Positions 50,773 to 61,885 of a stretch of DNA of 64,000 nucleotides are shown one piece after another. The notes under the pieces were generated by a model. It was not told the origin of the DNA, did no database searches, and was given only the letters and a program-made list of their open reading frames with translations. Position 1 is the first letter of the stretch, and each line of letters opens with the position of its first letter. The position numbers and the translations under genes were made by a program. This stretch comes from Deinococcus koreensis (GTDB lineage: Bacteria; Deinococcota; Deinococci; Deinococcales; Deinococcaceae): the NCBI RefSeq assembly GCF_002901445.1, contig NZ_PPPD01000001.1:1861501-1925500 (forward strand), in the 5' to 3' direction.

Positions 50773-50785
50773 TACAATGCCCGCA
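50773..50785 (+). promoter_or_regulatory. -10 box TACAAT 6 nt before the start codon (leaderless promoter)
   Basis: TACAAT (50773-50778) is separated by 6 nt from ATG 50785, so the transcript probably begins at the start codon. On the opposite strand TTGTAC overlaps this box, with a 17-bp spacer to TAAAAC, and could serve the divergent gene. Confidence 0.65.
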
Positions 50786-51093
50786 TGACCGATCTGCCCG
50801 GCGACCCTGGCGACCTGGCCCTGCCGGAGCCGCCCCAGGACACCCCTGCCGTTCCCGGAGAGCCGACTGGAGCGCCGGGCCCCCTGGAACTCCAGCGGCA
50901 GCTCGAGGCCCTGGGCGGGCAACTGGTGTGGCGGATCGGTAAGGACGAACTCAGCGACGAGGTGGTGGTGCGCCTGGGCTACGCCTCGGCCACGCCGCGC
51001 TTCGCCCACCTGTCGCGGCTTCGCAGCGCCGGCGACGCCGAACTGCAGGCCGCCCTGGCCGAGCACCGCGTCGTGATCGAGTGGGTGGACTGA
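50785..51093 (+). CDS. Small hypothetical protein (102 aa)
   Basis: The first 40 residues are Pro/Gly-rich and probably disordered. The rest, LVWRIGKDELSDEVVVRLGYASATPRFAHLSRLRSAGDAELQAALAEHRVVIEWVD, looks like a compact alpha/beta domain. ATG 50785 follows TACAAT by 6 nt. A DUF3809-like gene follows 24 bp later and is probably co-transcribed. The family is not recognised. Confidence 0.65.
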   Translation: MTDLPGDPGDLALPEPPQDTPAVPGEPTGAPGPLELQRQLEALGGQLVWRIGKDELSDEVVVRLGYASATPRFAHLSRLRSAGDAELQAALAEHRVVIEWVD

Positions 51094-51117
51094 GATGACG
51101 GGTGGACGGATCGGGAG

Positions 51118-51717
51118 ATGCGGCGCGCCGAGAAGCCCCGCCCGGTGATCATCGAGTCCGCGCAGCAGTTCACGCTGGTGTACCCCGGCCCCCCGGAGGG
51201 CGCCCTGGCCTTCGTCCGTGACCCGGCGTGGTCGCTGTCGCGGGTGCGCTTCCTGAGTGGGCTGCGGGCCACCGCCCGCGAGCTGCGAGGTGACCTGCTC
51301 GTGCATCTGCCGGTGCTGGGCCAGGTCGATCTGCCCTTTTCCAGCGTGCTGCAGCTGACTCCTGTGGGCGCGGCCCTGGATCCGCAGTCCCTGGAGCACG
51401 AACGAGCCTGGGTCGAGGTCAGCGGTGTGGCCCAGGTCGAGCTGGTGACCTCGGTTCCGGACACAGGTGCCCCGGACAGAGGCGCCCTGACCCCGGTGAG
51501 GTTCAGCTTCCAGTTCCGCGCGCATCTGGCGACTCCGGACGGCGGCGGGCCAACGGGCGGCGGCGGCGTGGGATGGGGCGGAGCCGCCTTCGGCAAGATG
51601 GTACGCGCCGCCGCCACTCGCACGCTGGAGCGGGTGGCGCAGGAGTTGCCAGAGGGGATCCGTCAGGCGATGGAGGCGGGGCCACGGTCACGGGCCATGC
51701 AGACGGACTCCGACTGA
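51118..51717 (+). CDS. DUF3809-like protein
   Basis: A 199-residue protein resembling DUF3809, a family I know mainly from Deinococcus-Thermus. It has a beta-rich START-like pattern (FTLVYPGPPEGALAFVRDP, FLSGLRATARELRGDLLVHLPVLGQVDLPF) and a Gly-rich insert before the last helix (KMVRAAATRTLERVAQELPEGI). A lipid-binding fold is possible but unproved. It follows the small gene at 50785. Confidence 0.65.
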   Translation: MRRAEKPRPVIIESAQQFTLVYPGPPEGALAFVRDPAWSLSRVRFLSGLRATARELRGDLLVHLPVLGQVDLPFSSVLQLTPVGAALDPQSLEHERAWVEVSGVAQVELVTSVPDTGAPDRGALTPVRFSFQFRAHLATPDGGGPTGGGGVGWGGAAFGKMVRAAATRTLERVAQELPEGIRQAMEAGPRSRAMQTDSD

Positions 51718-51719
51718 CT

Positions 51720-51953
51720 CCGGAAACAGAACGGATTTAACAATGATTCGGACACTTCCGATGAACAGCAGGGAGCCGACTTGAAGCGCTCCATCTGGAA
51801 CGTCATGCCCGCTCACCCCCTCTGTTGCACAGCTCTGCGAGTCCCAACCTCCCCCCTCCAGGAGGAGGGGTGAAACACACTGTCCAGATCGGCATTGAGG
51901 GGTGAGCGGTTTGGAAAGTGTCCGCAAGATTGTTTAAGCGGAACCACTCCCGG
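51720..51953. repeat. MITE-like element with imperfect terminal inverted repeats
   Basis: The left end (51720-51760) and right end (51911-51953) are imperfect inverted copies, best over TTxAACAATxxTxCGGACACTT. A nested perfect repeat, CCGCTCACCCC at 51809-51819, is inverted at 51899-51909. A short hairpin CCCCTCC-AGGA-GGAGGGG lies at 51853-51870. No ORF is credible. It fits a miniature inverted-repeat element or a long structured RNA. Confidence 0.55.
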
Positions 51954-52010
51954 TCTCCCACCGCTGCTTCGACGGGCCTGTGCTCCGATGAATCAGCACA
52001 CGGCACAGAG

Positions 52011-52058
52011 CCACCCCCGAACGGTGCCCGGAGCTGTGTCCGGGGGGTTCGGGGGTGG
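52011..52058 (-). terminator. Large hairpin downstream of rsfS
   Basis: CCACCCCCGAAC (52011-52022) pairs perfectly with GTTCGGGGGTGG (52047-52058); CCCGGA/TCCGGG extends it inside. It lies 20 bp after the rsfS stop and probably ends the operon, though without a U-tract. Confidence 0.6.
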
Positions 52059-52078
52059 CAGACGGTGCGGAATCCGGC

Positions 52079-52479
<401 letters not shown>

Positions 52480-52483
<4 letters not shown>

Positions 52484-53736
52484 GGGGTCTCCGGGGTGGG
52501 GCTCAGCCGCTTGAGCGCAGCCAGAGGGGTGAGGGCGTCCGTGCCCAGCAGGATACCGACCTCGCCTGCGCCAACCGGGAAACGTTCACCCTGCAGTCGG
52601 GGCAGGTTCAGCGCGTCGGCCAGCACCGTCGCCTGGGCGACGTCCTGCTGCGTGAACACCTGGCTGGGCTCGCGGCTCGCGGGGGAGACGCTCACCTGAA
52701 CCCTACGGTATCCCAGCGCGCGCAGGGCCTGGGCCAGCCCGGCGCCGTAGCCCTGCCCGCTGGCGTCCATCACGCTGACCTGCACGTCCGGCAGCTCGCC
52801 CTGGGTGGCGGCGCTGACCCCCCAGACCTGCGCCAGCCGCTCCCGGTTCACCGCCAGATTGAAGGTGCCGGGAATTGGGTCGGTCGGCAGCGTGGCGAAG
52901 CTCAGTTTGAGCTGCGAGAGGTAGGGGCGCAGCGACAGCAGCAGGTTGGGATCGGCGTTGGTCTCCACGCCGTTGTCCACGCCGCCCAGGATCACGGGCA
53001 GGGCCGCCAGCCCCTGCGCGCTCTTGAGGCGCCCCGCGAGCTGCGCCAGCGCCTGCTTCTGGTGGTCGATGCGGCCGTAGTCGTCGCCGAAGCCCTTGCG
53101 GACGCGCAGGAACAGCACGCCCTCGGCGCCCCCCAGGTGGTGGTCGCCCGGGGCGAGTTTCAGGTTCACGCCCGCCGCCTGATCCACCCACTCGATCCCG
53201 CCCTCCGGCACGGTCACGTCCAGCCCGCCCAGCGCGTCGATCACCCGCTCGACGTAGTCCGAGCGCACCACCACGTAGCTGTCGACCCGCTCCCCGGTGA
53301 TGGTCTCGACCGCGCTCACCAGCGCCTGGGGGCCGCCCGCCCAGTAGCGGCTGTTCACCTTCTGCTCGGCGCGGCCCAGAGTGGGGTCGAAGTCGCCCAC
53401 GTTGGTGTCGCGGGGGATATTGAGCACATGCACGTCCGGGCCGCTGACCTTGACCAACATCAGGGTGTCGGTGTTGGGCACCTGGATCAGGCCGGTGCGC
53501 TGGTTCTGATCCTTGCAGGGCTGGCGGTAGTAGCAGTAGCTGATGTCCCGGCCGGCGATCAGCACGCTGAAGCTGGGGGCCTGGCCGCTGGGCAGCGCGG
53601 CCGCCGCCGCGGTTCCGGCCTGGCTGACCACCGCCAGCCCGCCCAGCGTGAGGGCCGCCACGCTCAGCCCGAAGACCTGCAGGGCCCGCAGGGCCGCGAA
53701 CTGGCGCCCACGGTGTCCGGAGGGCGGCCCGCTCAT
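52480..53736 (-). CDS. LytR-CpsA-Psr (LCP) family envelope protein
   Basis: A 418-residue membrane-anchored protein. A helix near residues 18-45 is followed by the LCP domain: DTLMLVKVSG, HVLNIPRDTNV, VNSRYWAGGPQALVSAVETITG and LRVRKGFGDDYGRIDHQKQAL, which carry the conserved Arg/Asp residues for polyprenyl-phosphate binding. A LytR_C-like domain forms the C-terminus. LCP enzymes attach glycopolymers to the cell wall. It is coupled by 4-bp overlaps to yqeK before and rsfS after it. Confidence 0.92.
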
Positions 53737-54335
53737 CCGCCGGGACTGGGCGGCAGTGGGGTAGAACTCTTGGGGGTGGTGGGGGAGGTCGGGACGCTGC
53801 ACGGCAAGGCATGATAGGCCCGCAGGGTGCGCGGATGTACCTGGATGCCCCGCCCCTGCAGATACGTGACCTTGGACACGATGGCCCGCTCCAGCGCGGC
53901 GTTCAGGTCGCGCAGCGCCAGCTCGCGGATATCGGCGTTCACGCCCCGGCCGGGCTCCGACACGTCGGCGATGTACACGCAGGCGGCCACCGGATTGCCG
54001 CCCCGGGGGCCGGTGGTGTGATCCTCCACCGCTTCGAGCACCGTGGGGTCGGCGTAGCCCCAGTGTGTCAGCAGCGTGCGGGCGGCCCGGCCGTGCAGGG
54101 CCAGCGGATGCGCGGCGTCGATCTCGCACTCCGGGGGCGCCAGCCTCAGCAGTTCGCTGTCCGGCAGGTCGCGGGCGATGTCGTGCAGGAGCCCGGCGGC
54201 GTAGGCCCGGCCCTCGTCGAGGCCGTTGCTGCGGGCGATCTGGGCCGAGAGGTCGGCCACCCGCTGAACGTGTTCGTAGCGCCGTGGCCGCACCATCAGC
54301 CGGACGCGCCGTTCCCAGGCCCCCCAATCGGTCAT
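53733..54335 (-). CDS. yqeK: YqeK-like HD-domain bis(5'-nucleosyl)-tetraphosphatase
   Basis: A 200-residue HD hydrolase: RRYEHVQRVADLSAQIA, the HD motif AAGLLHDIARDLP near residue 60, and EAVEDHTTGPRGGNP near 108, as in YqeK. Such enzymes cleave Ap4A symmetrically to ADP. The neighbouring rsfS supports the assignment, since yqeK-rsfS pairs are widespread. ATG 54335 gives the family length; the GTG extension to 54404 is not needed. The C-terminal 20 residues are Ser/Pro-rich. Confidence 0.87.
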   Translation of the reverse strand: MTDWGAWERRVRLMVRPRRYEHVQRVADLSAQIARSNGLDEGRAYAAGLLHDIARDLPDSELLRLAPPECEIDAAHPLALHGRAARTLLTHWGYADPTVLEAVEDHTTGPRGGNPVAACVYIADVSEPGRGVNADIRELALRDLNAALERAIVSKVTYLQGRGIQVHPRTLRAYHALPCSVPTSPTTPKSSTPLPPSPGG

Positions 54336-54646
54336 GCGACAATCCGCAGACACCTGGGGGGGGAGGATGTAGGCAATCACTGCTTCATGTGGTCGCTTCC
54401 CCACATCATGAGCAAACTATACGACGCTGACTGGCCAGTCACCTGACGAAGCCGTCAGTTTGTCTGAAAAATTCTCTTAGTGACCGCTCATGGCCTCCGG
54501 GGGCGGCACCGCGCGTGGGGGCTGCACACCGTCCAGCGCAGATCCGGTGCGGCCCACGTCTCGTCGGCCTCCCCCCAGCGGTGGCGGGCCCTCCGACTTC
54601 TGTCCTGATCGGCCGGACATGTTGACCTGGGGATGAGCCTTCAGGC
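54336..54646. other. 311-bp intergenic region upstream of yqeK
   Basis: It contains a minus-strand -10 box (54416-54421), the 14-bp palindrome TGACTGGCCAGTCA (54428-54441), and the short hairpin CTGACG-AAGC-CGTCAG followed by TTTGTCT near 54444-54466. No further gene is seen. Confidence 0.55.
54409..54441 (-). promoter_or_regulatory. Promoter -10 TATAGT with upstream palindrome, before a 10-codon leaderless ORF
   Basis: TATAGT (54416-54421, minus) is 6 nt from ATG 54409, which opens MMWGSDHMKQ and stops. The palindrome TGACTGGCCAGTCA lies 6 bp upstream of the -10, where a repressor or activator could bind. yqeK starts 74 nt downstream. Confidence 0.5.
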
Positions 54647-55662
54647 TCAGGGGGAATCGGGTTGCCTCAGCGGCGCCGGGGTCGGGGGCGCGGCGAGCGC
54701 CTCCACCGTCAGGCGCACGCTCACCGGCTCCAGCGCCTGGGCCCCGGCGGGCAGGGTCAGGGTCACGGGGGCCGTGTAGGTGCCCACCCGGTAGGCCACG
54801 CGCCCGCCGACCTCGCGCAGCCGGGAGAGCAGTTCGGGCGCGGCCACCACCCGCACCGTGCTGGGCTGCACGCTCACGGCCCGGATCCGCAGGGTGGCGG
54901 GCGGATCGCTCAGCACCACCGGCAATGTCTTGACCGGCAGCTCGCCGGTGTCCAGGCGCCGGAGCGTGACCGAGGCGGGCCGGGTCACCACGCCGTCGAC
55001 CGGCCGGCCCTCGGCGTCCAGCGCGATCAGGGTGGTTTCCCGCTCCGAGCCGGCCGGCACCAGGGCCGGACTGGTCACCAGCCGCTGCACCGTGGCGACC
55101 ACCCGGCCCGGCCCCGCCACGCTGGCGCTGGCCGGACTGACCTCGTAGCGCGGCAGACTGCTTTCAGACGGGGTGCTCACGCTCAGGGTCACGGGCAGGG
55201 TGCGGACGATCTGGGTGTCCACGAAGCCCTGCACCCGCTCGGGCGTGCGCCGGCTCACGGTGGTGCCATTGGGCGGCGAGACCGTGACCGGCCGGGTGAA
55301 ACTGCCCTCGGGCTCCCCGGTCACGTCCACCACCGCCTCGATGCTCTCGGGCCGCAGTTCGCGCAGCCGCTCGGGCCGCCCCGACAGCGTGACCCGCACG
55401 GTTTTCGGGTTCAGGTCGCTGACCGCCCGGGTGCCCTCGCCGCGCCCGCCGGTCGTGTCGCGCACCGTGACCTCGACGTCGAAGCCCTGTTCCACGTTGG
55501 CCCGCCGATCCTGCGTCGCCAGGAACCAGAGGGTCGTGGCGACCAGCAGGGCCAGCAGTTTCAGCCCCAGGTTGTGCACCCCGCGCGCCCAGATGTAGCG
55601 GGGCTCCAGCCAGCGCCGCCCCGCCTCCAGTGTGGCCTTCCAGGCCGGCCCCTGCGGATCGC

Positions 55663-55666
<4 letters not shown>
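54647..55666 (-). CDS. cdaR: CdaR/YbbR-domain regulator of diadenylate cyclase
   Basis: A 339-residue protein with one N-terminal membrane helix (LGLKLLALLVATTLWFLAT, near residue 34) and tandem YbbR domains outside, each with a V-x-L-x(3)P pattern such as VRVTLSGRPERLRELRPE. CdaR binds and modulates CdaA. It overlaps the cdaA stop by 4 bp. glmM, the usual third gene, is absent; the next gene downstream is on the other side of a 311-bp gap. Confidence 0.9.
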
Positions 55667-56643
<977 letters not shown>

Positions 56644-57050
56644 CGGGCGGGGCGGGCTCCTTTCGGGCGAGGGCAGACGGACGACGCGGGTGCTGCGCGC
56701 CCACTATACGTCCTGCGGATGTGCTCCTGCTGCGGCCTGGCCTGCTGCACAGCCTCGCGGCCACGGGCACCGGGATGCCCGGAAGCCGGGGGCGCCGCCC
56801 AGCCTGTCTCCGGCCGCGCCCGCGTCCCGTGCCGACGTGGCCGCCCCAGCGAACCGGCGGCGTTGCCCAAGCCTTTAGGCAGGCCGGGTGCGGAAAAGCC
56901 GGTGACCTATCCTTGGGCGCAGTGTTTTCAACGGCAGTGTCTTTATAGACAGTGCTTTGGGGGAGCAGTGGGCCGCGCCCGTGGTGGCGTGCCCCGGATT
57001 CACGGAGACCCTCCGTGGTTCGCCTGCCCCCGACCCTGGAGGTCATCCCC
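56644..57050. other. 407-bp divergent intergenic region, cdaA to the UPF0173 gene
   Basis: It contains a minus-strand TATAGT box (56703-56708) that could serve cdaA, and the 15-bp-spaced CAGTG repeats at 56920-56970. No gene is credible on either strand. Confidence 0.5.
56920..56970 (+). promoter_or_regulatory. CAGTG direct-repeat array with 15-bp period
   Basis: CAGTGTTTTC, CAGTGTCTTT and CAGTGCTTTG begin at 56920, 56935 and 56950, exactly 15 bp apart; a further CAGTG begins at 56966. TGTCTTTATAGACA between the second and third copies is a short palindrome. The array lies about 80-130 bp before ATG 57051 and could be an operator. Confidence 0.6.
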
Positions 57051-57731
57051 ATGCAGATCCGGTTCCTGGGCCACAGCGCCTTCCTGTTGCAGAGTGGCGA
57101 ACACCGCCTGCTGATCGACCCCTTCATCCAGGGCAATCCCGGCTGCCCCGTGACCCTGGCCGAAGCACTGGCCTGGGAGGTCAGCGCCGTGCTGATCAGC
57201 CACGCCCACGGTGACCACTGGGGCGACGCCCTGGAGTTCGGCCGGGCCGGAGTGCCTATCATCGGCACGGCCGAAATCGGCGGCTACGCCCAGAAGCACG
57301 GTGCACACAGCGCCGTCGCCATGAACATCGGCGGCACCTACCGCGCCGACTGGGGCAGCCTGACCCTGACGCCCGCCTGGCACAGTTCCTCCTTCCCCGA
57401 CGGTACCTACGGCGGGATGCCCACCGGCCTGCTGATCGAACTGGGCGGCCAGCGCCTCTACTTCGCCGGCGACACCTGCCTTTTCTCGGACATGCGCCTG
57501 ATCGGCGACCGTGGCCTGGACGCCGCGCTGCTGCCGGTCGGCGACCACTTCACGATGGGGCCCGAGGAGGCCGCCCGCTGCCTGGAACTGCTGCGCCCCA
57601 GGGTGGCGGTGCCCATGCATTACGGCACCTTCCCGCCCCTGACCGGCGACCCGCAGGTCTTTGCGCGGGCCGGGCAGGCGCTGGGCGTGGACGTGCGCGT
57701 GCTGCGTCCGGGAGACCGCACCGAGCTGTAG
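57051..57731 (+). CDS. UPF0173 metal-dependent hydrolase (metallo-beta-lactamase fold)
   Basis: A 226-residue protein: MQIRFLGHSAFLLQSGEHRLLIDPFI at the N-terminus, LISHAHGDHWGDALEFG with the HxHxDH motif near residue 48, and YFAGDTCLFSDMRL and MHYGTFPPLTG near the end. This matches UPF0173; the natural substrate of the family is unknown. ATG 57051 has GGAGG upstream. It is divergent from cdaA. A good hairpin terminator follows. Confidence 0.9.
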   Translation: MQIRFLGHSAFLLQSGEHRLLIDPFIQGNPGCPVTLAEALAWEVSAVLISHAHGDHWGDALEFGRAGVPIIGTAEIGGYAQKHGAHSAVAMNIGGTYRADWGSLTLTPAWHSSSFPDGTYGGMPTGLLIELGGQRLYFAGDTCLFSDMRLIGDRGLDAALLPVGDHFTMGPEEAARCLELLRPRVAVPMHYGTFPPLTGDPQVFARAGQALGVDVRVLRPGDRTEL

Positions 57732-57790
57732 CGTTCGGGAGCTGGTGAGCGGGCAGGCCGAACGCCGGCCCAGACCCCACACCGATTCCG

Positions 57791-57815
57791 GCCTCCCGGT
57801 GCGCTGCCGGGAGGC
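57791..57815 (+). terminator. Hairpin after the UPF0173 gene
   Basis: GCCTCCCGG (57791-57799) and CCGGGAGGC (57807-57815) form a perfect 9-bp stem, followed by TGCTTCATC. Confidence 0.65.
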
Positions 57816-57861
57816 TGCTTCATCGTCCAGCAGGGCCTCGCCCGTTCCGTCAGTCCGGGCG

Positions 57862-57891
57862 CCTCAGGTCTGGGATCTCAGGACTGGGATC

Positions 57892-57900
<9 letters not shown>
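57862..57900. repeat. 14-bp tandem repeat at the acyltransferase 3' end
   Basis: TGGGATCTCAGGAC is repeated head-to-tail at least twice, with a partial third copy. It spans the stop codon at 57892 of the minus-strand acyltransferase gene. Confidence 0.7.
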
Positions 57901-58800
<900 letters not shown>

Positions 58801-59077
58801 AGCCGATACTGTAGCGCTCCGCAGTAGAAAATAAAGTGGGATGTGGGCGAAGCCCGGATCAAGGCGCCCGGGCCGCCTGTGCCGGTGCCCGCCCCTGGGG
58901 TGAGCCGGGCTGCGGCTACCGGGAACAGGGCGCCGGATCGGCGGGGGGCTGAACCGGGAGTCCAGACTCTGACAGAAACGTCACTCGACGCCCACCAGAT
59001 GGGCATTTTCCCCCCCTGAATGGCCTCACCTGGGTTGGGGATAGCTTCAGGATCAGGCGGGCCCGACAATCGGCACG

Positions 59078-60907
59078 ATGAAGCGCTCTCTCGCCACCGA
59101 AGGCGCCACCCTGGTCTATACCAGCCTGCTGGTCATGATGCTCGTGGCCATGACCCTGGTCGTTACCAGTCAGATCGCCCTGCGCTCGCGCTCCAGCAGC
59201 CAGGAGCAGAACCAGTTGCTGGTCGCCCAGTATGCCGCGGAAGCCGGGATCGCCCGGGGGCAGAACCAGCTGGCCCAGGTGCAGAAGGCGCTGGGGGCCA
59301 TCGCGCTTCCACATCCCACCAGCGAGACCGCCCTGCGGAGCTACGTGGCCAGCTTCTGTGGGGTCAGTGTGGGCTCCGTGCCGGCCTTCTCCAAGGTCGC
59401 CCTGGCGCAGCCCCTGAAGCTGTGCAGCGCGGGCCCCGGCTCCACGACGGGCACCCTGCTGGCGGGCCTGATGCCGGCTGCGGCCATGCCTGCAGGCTGG
59501 ACGGCAGCCACCTGGACTCAACTGTTCGGCACCGGCTACGCCCTGCCCGAGGGCACGGTCAACGGCGCCAGCGTGAATGTCAAGAACAGGCTCGTGGCTG
59601 TCGATGTGCTGCAGACTGACATCTCTGAGCTACAGCTGCGGATGAGGGTTGGCAGTGTTCAGAGCACCGGCGTGAGCAGTCCGGCCCGGCGCGTGCTGAA
59701 CGCCAGCTCGGACGGCCTGTTCGTGCTGACCTTCAGTCGGCCCTCGTTCGCGACCTACGCCCAGTTCCGCAACCACACGACCAGCGCGACCACGGGCGGC
59801 GCCCTGTACTTCAGCGACGGGGAAGAGTTCCGGGGGCCAGTGCACACGAATGAGACCCTGCGCCTGTCGGGCAACCCCAAATTCTACGGGGAGCTGACCA
59901 CCGCGGGCGCGGCGGTGGATTACCAGGGCCTGCCCTGTACCAAGACCGTGCTGGACGCCGGTACGTGCGCCAGCGTATTTCCCGAGGGCGGCAAGCCCAC
60001 CTACAACACCGGCGTGATCCCCCTGCCGACCAACAGCAACAACCAGATGCGCGCGGCCCTGGGCCTGAGCGACACCACCAACACGAACGCGGTCACCTCC
60101 ACTGAACTCAACAGCGCCCTGGGGGTCAGCACGGTGGGTACCGGCGTGTACATGAGCAAGCCCGGCACCCCCAACACCCTGTTTGGAGGCCTCTACGTGC
60201 AGGGCGACGCCAAGATCACGCTCTCCACGACCGGCAACAACCCCACCAGGCAGATCATCGAGATCTCCCAGACCGTGGGCGGCGTGGTGCAGCTGACCAA
60301 GTTGCAGGAGGGCGCCAGCGGGAACTGGACGCGCCGGATCTACAACGGAGCGACCATGACCTCCAACACCCCCATGCAGGGCAGCTTCAACGGCGTGATC
60401 TACGTCAACGGATCCGTCGATCTGTACGGCGACAACACCACGGCCCCCGATATCGGGGAGAACTCGGCCCTGAACATCAGCCTCAGCAACGGCGACATGA
60501 AGCTCAAAAACAGCGTGACCTACTCGCAGGATCCCACGCTCAACCCCGACGCGCTGAACGTGCTGGGCCTGTTCAACTCGACCGGCACGATCCTGCTCGA
60601 CGGCCCCAGCAATCAGGACATGAACGTCAACGCCACCATCCTGGCCTCGGCCAATGGCAAGGGCTTCGGCACCGTCAACGCCAGCTCCTCGCGCGGCAGC
60701 CCCAAGCCCAATGTCAACCTGATCGGCGGCGTGGTCGAGGATCAGTCGCAGACCGTTTCGGCGGGCTCGGGCGGCTATAACCGCAAGTACAAATACGATC
60801 CGCGCTTCAGCGACGGCTATGGGCCCCCCTACTTCCCCACGCAGCAGAAATGGGAATCGAACGCCGATGCCTTCTTCGATACCGGCGTGCTCAAGCAGGG
60901 CCGATGA
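59078..60907 (+). CDS. Large PilX/DUF4900-like type IV pilus-associated protein
   Basis: A 609-residue protein with an N-terminal hydrophobic helix (LVYTSLLVMMLVAMTLVVTSQIAL) preceded by a short charged leader, like PilX-type minor pilins, and the AAEAGIARGQNQL stretch typical after it. The long C-terminal part is beta-rich and Asn/Gly/Thr-rich (GGALYFSDGEEFRGPVHTNE, FNGVIYVNGSVDLYG), resembling DUF4900. It is the first gene of a four-gene pseudopilin operon. GACAAT lies 7 nt before ATG 59078. It may form a pilus tip or adhesin. Confidence 0.75.
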   Translation: MKRSLATEGATLVYTSLLVMMLVAMTLVVTSQIALRSRSSSQEQNQLLVAQYAAEAGIARGQNQLAQVQKALGAIALPHPTSETALRSYVASFCGVSVGSVPAFSKVALAQPLKLCSAGPGSTTGTLLAGLMPAAAMPAGWTAATWTQLFGTGYALPEGTVNGASVNVKNRLVAVDVLQTDISELQLRMRVGSVQSTGVSSPARRVLNASSDGLFVLTFSRPSFATYAQFRNHTTSATTGGALYFSDGEEFRGPVHTNETLRLSGNPKFYGELTTAGAAVDYQGLPCTKTVLDAGTCASVFPEGGKPTYNTGVIPLPTNSNNQMRAALGLSDTTNTNAVTSTELNSALGVSTVGTGVYMSKPGTPNTLFGGLYVQGDAKITLSTTGNNPTRQIIEISQTVGGVVQLTKLQEGASGNWTRRIYNGATMTSNTPMQGSFNGVIYVNGSVDLYGDNTTAPDIGENSALNISLSNGDMKLKNSVTYSQDPTLNPDALNVLGLFNSTGTILLDGPSNQDMNVNATILASANGKGFGTVNASSSRGSPKPNVNLIGGVVEDQSQTVSAGSGGYNRKYKYDPRFSDGYGPPYFPTQQKWESNADAFFDTGVLKQGR

Positions 60908-61398
60908 AGGCGGCGCGACGGCTGCCCGACCCCCATAGCGGGCGGCGCCAGGGCTTCACCCTGATGGAGATCCTGACCGTGCTGGCGGTGCTCGCCATTG
61001 CCCTCATGATCGGCGCCCCCCTGGGCATCTCCGCGCTGCGCCAGAGCCAGCTGCGCGACGGCGCCACCCAGGTCGTGACCGAACTCCAGCGCCTGCGCAG
61101 CCAGGCCCAGCGCGATTCGGCCGAGCTCAAGTTCTCGCTGAGCACCAGCAATCCGAACAGCTACACCCTGACCAAGAACAGCGTCGCTGAGGTCCGGACG
61201 CTGCCCCACAATCTCCAGCTCTCGGCCGACAGCGGCGGGAGCAGCGCAATCTTCTCGGCTCCCTACGCCGAACTGAATCCCAATGTAAGCCCCCGCGTGG
61301 GGCTCGTCTGGGTCGTGTCAGCTCCCGGGTCGAGCAAAAAGCTCTACGTGAAACTCGTGGGCGTCACAGGAAAGGTGGTTCTCAGTGCTACGAATTGA
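60904..61398 (+). CDS. Type IV pseudopilin (GspH/FimT type)
   Basis: A 164-residue protein with the class III signal RRQGFTLMEILTVLAVLAI, cleaved before Phe by prepilin peptidase. GspH/FimT-like features follow (LRQSQLRDGATQVVTELQRLRSQAQRDS). It overlaps the upstream gene by 4 bp and the next by 14 bp. Minor pseudopilins prime pilus assembly; in Deinococcus they are linked to DNA uptake. Confidence 0.88.
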   Translation: MKAARRLPDPHSGRRQGFTLMEILTVLAVLAIALMIGAPLGISALRQSQLRDGATQVVTELQRLRSQAQRDSAELKFSLSTSNPNSYTLTKNSVAEVRTLPHNLQLSADSGGSSAIFSAPYAELNPNVSPRVGLVWVVSAPGSSKKLYVKLVGVTGKVVLSATN

Positions 61399-61885
61399 TT
61401 CCGTCCGGGTGCCTCGCCCCAGCATCATGTCCCGGCAGGCCGGCTTCACGCTCATCGAGGTGATGGTCGCCACCATGATCCTCGGCGTCATCATCACGGC
61501 CGTGCTCGGGCCGCTGACCGGCATGTTCGGCCTGACCCGCAAGAGCATGGCCCAGACCGACGCCACCTCGGTCGCGCAGGCCACGCTGGAGGATGTCCGG
61601 GGCCAGTGGCTCAACTGGGGCAAATACGACGCCGGCTGCGTGACCGGCGACGCCTTCCCGGCCACGGTCACGGTGAGCGTGCAGAATCTGGACACCCAGC
61701 TCGGCCTGGTCGGCAGCGCCACCCCCCTGACGCGCAGCACCCTGGCCGCCTGCCTCGGCTCGACCGGCCCGCGCACCGACCCCGCTCCCACCACCTCGCC
61801 CGCGCTGCGCCGCCTCACCGTGACCGCCACGGTGGGGGGCCGCCCCTCCACGCTGGTCACCGAAGTGGCCCAGTCCAATGACTGA
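61385..61885 (+). CDS. Type IV pseudopilin (PilV-like)
   Basis: A 166-residue protein with SRQAGFTLIEVMVATMILGVI, a PilV-like N-terminus. GTG 61385 has AAAGGTGG upstream and gives a 20-residue leader; ATG 61427 would give a 6-residue leader but no ribosome site. Two cysteines (TGCVTGD-like region near residue 82 and LAACLG near 120) could form a disulfide. It is in the minor pilin operon. Confidence 0.85.
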   Translation: MLRIDSVRVPRPSIMSRQAGFTLIEVMVATMILGVIITAVLGPLTGMFGLTRKSMAQTDATSVAQATLEDVRGQWLNWGKYDAGCVTGDAFPATVTVSVQNLDTQLGLVGSATPLTRSTLAACLGSTGPRTDPAPTTSPALRRLTVTATVGGRPSTLVTEVAQSND

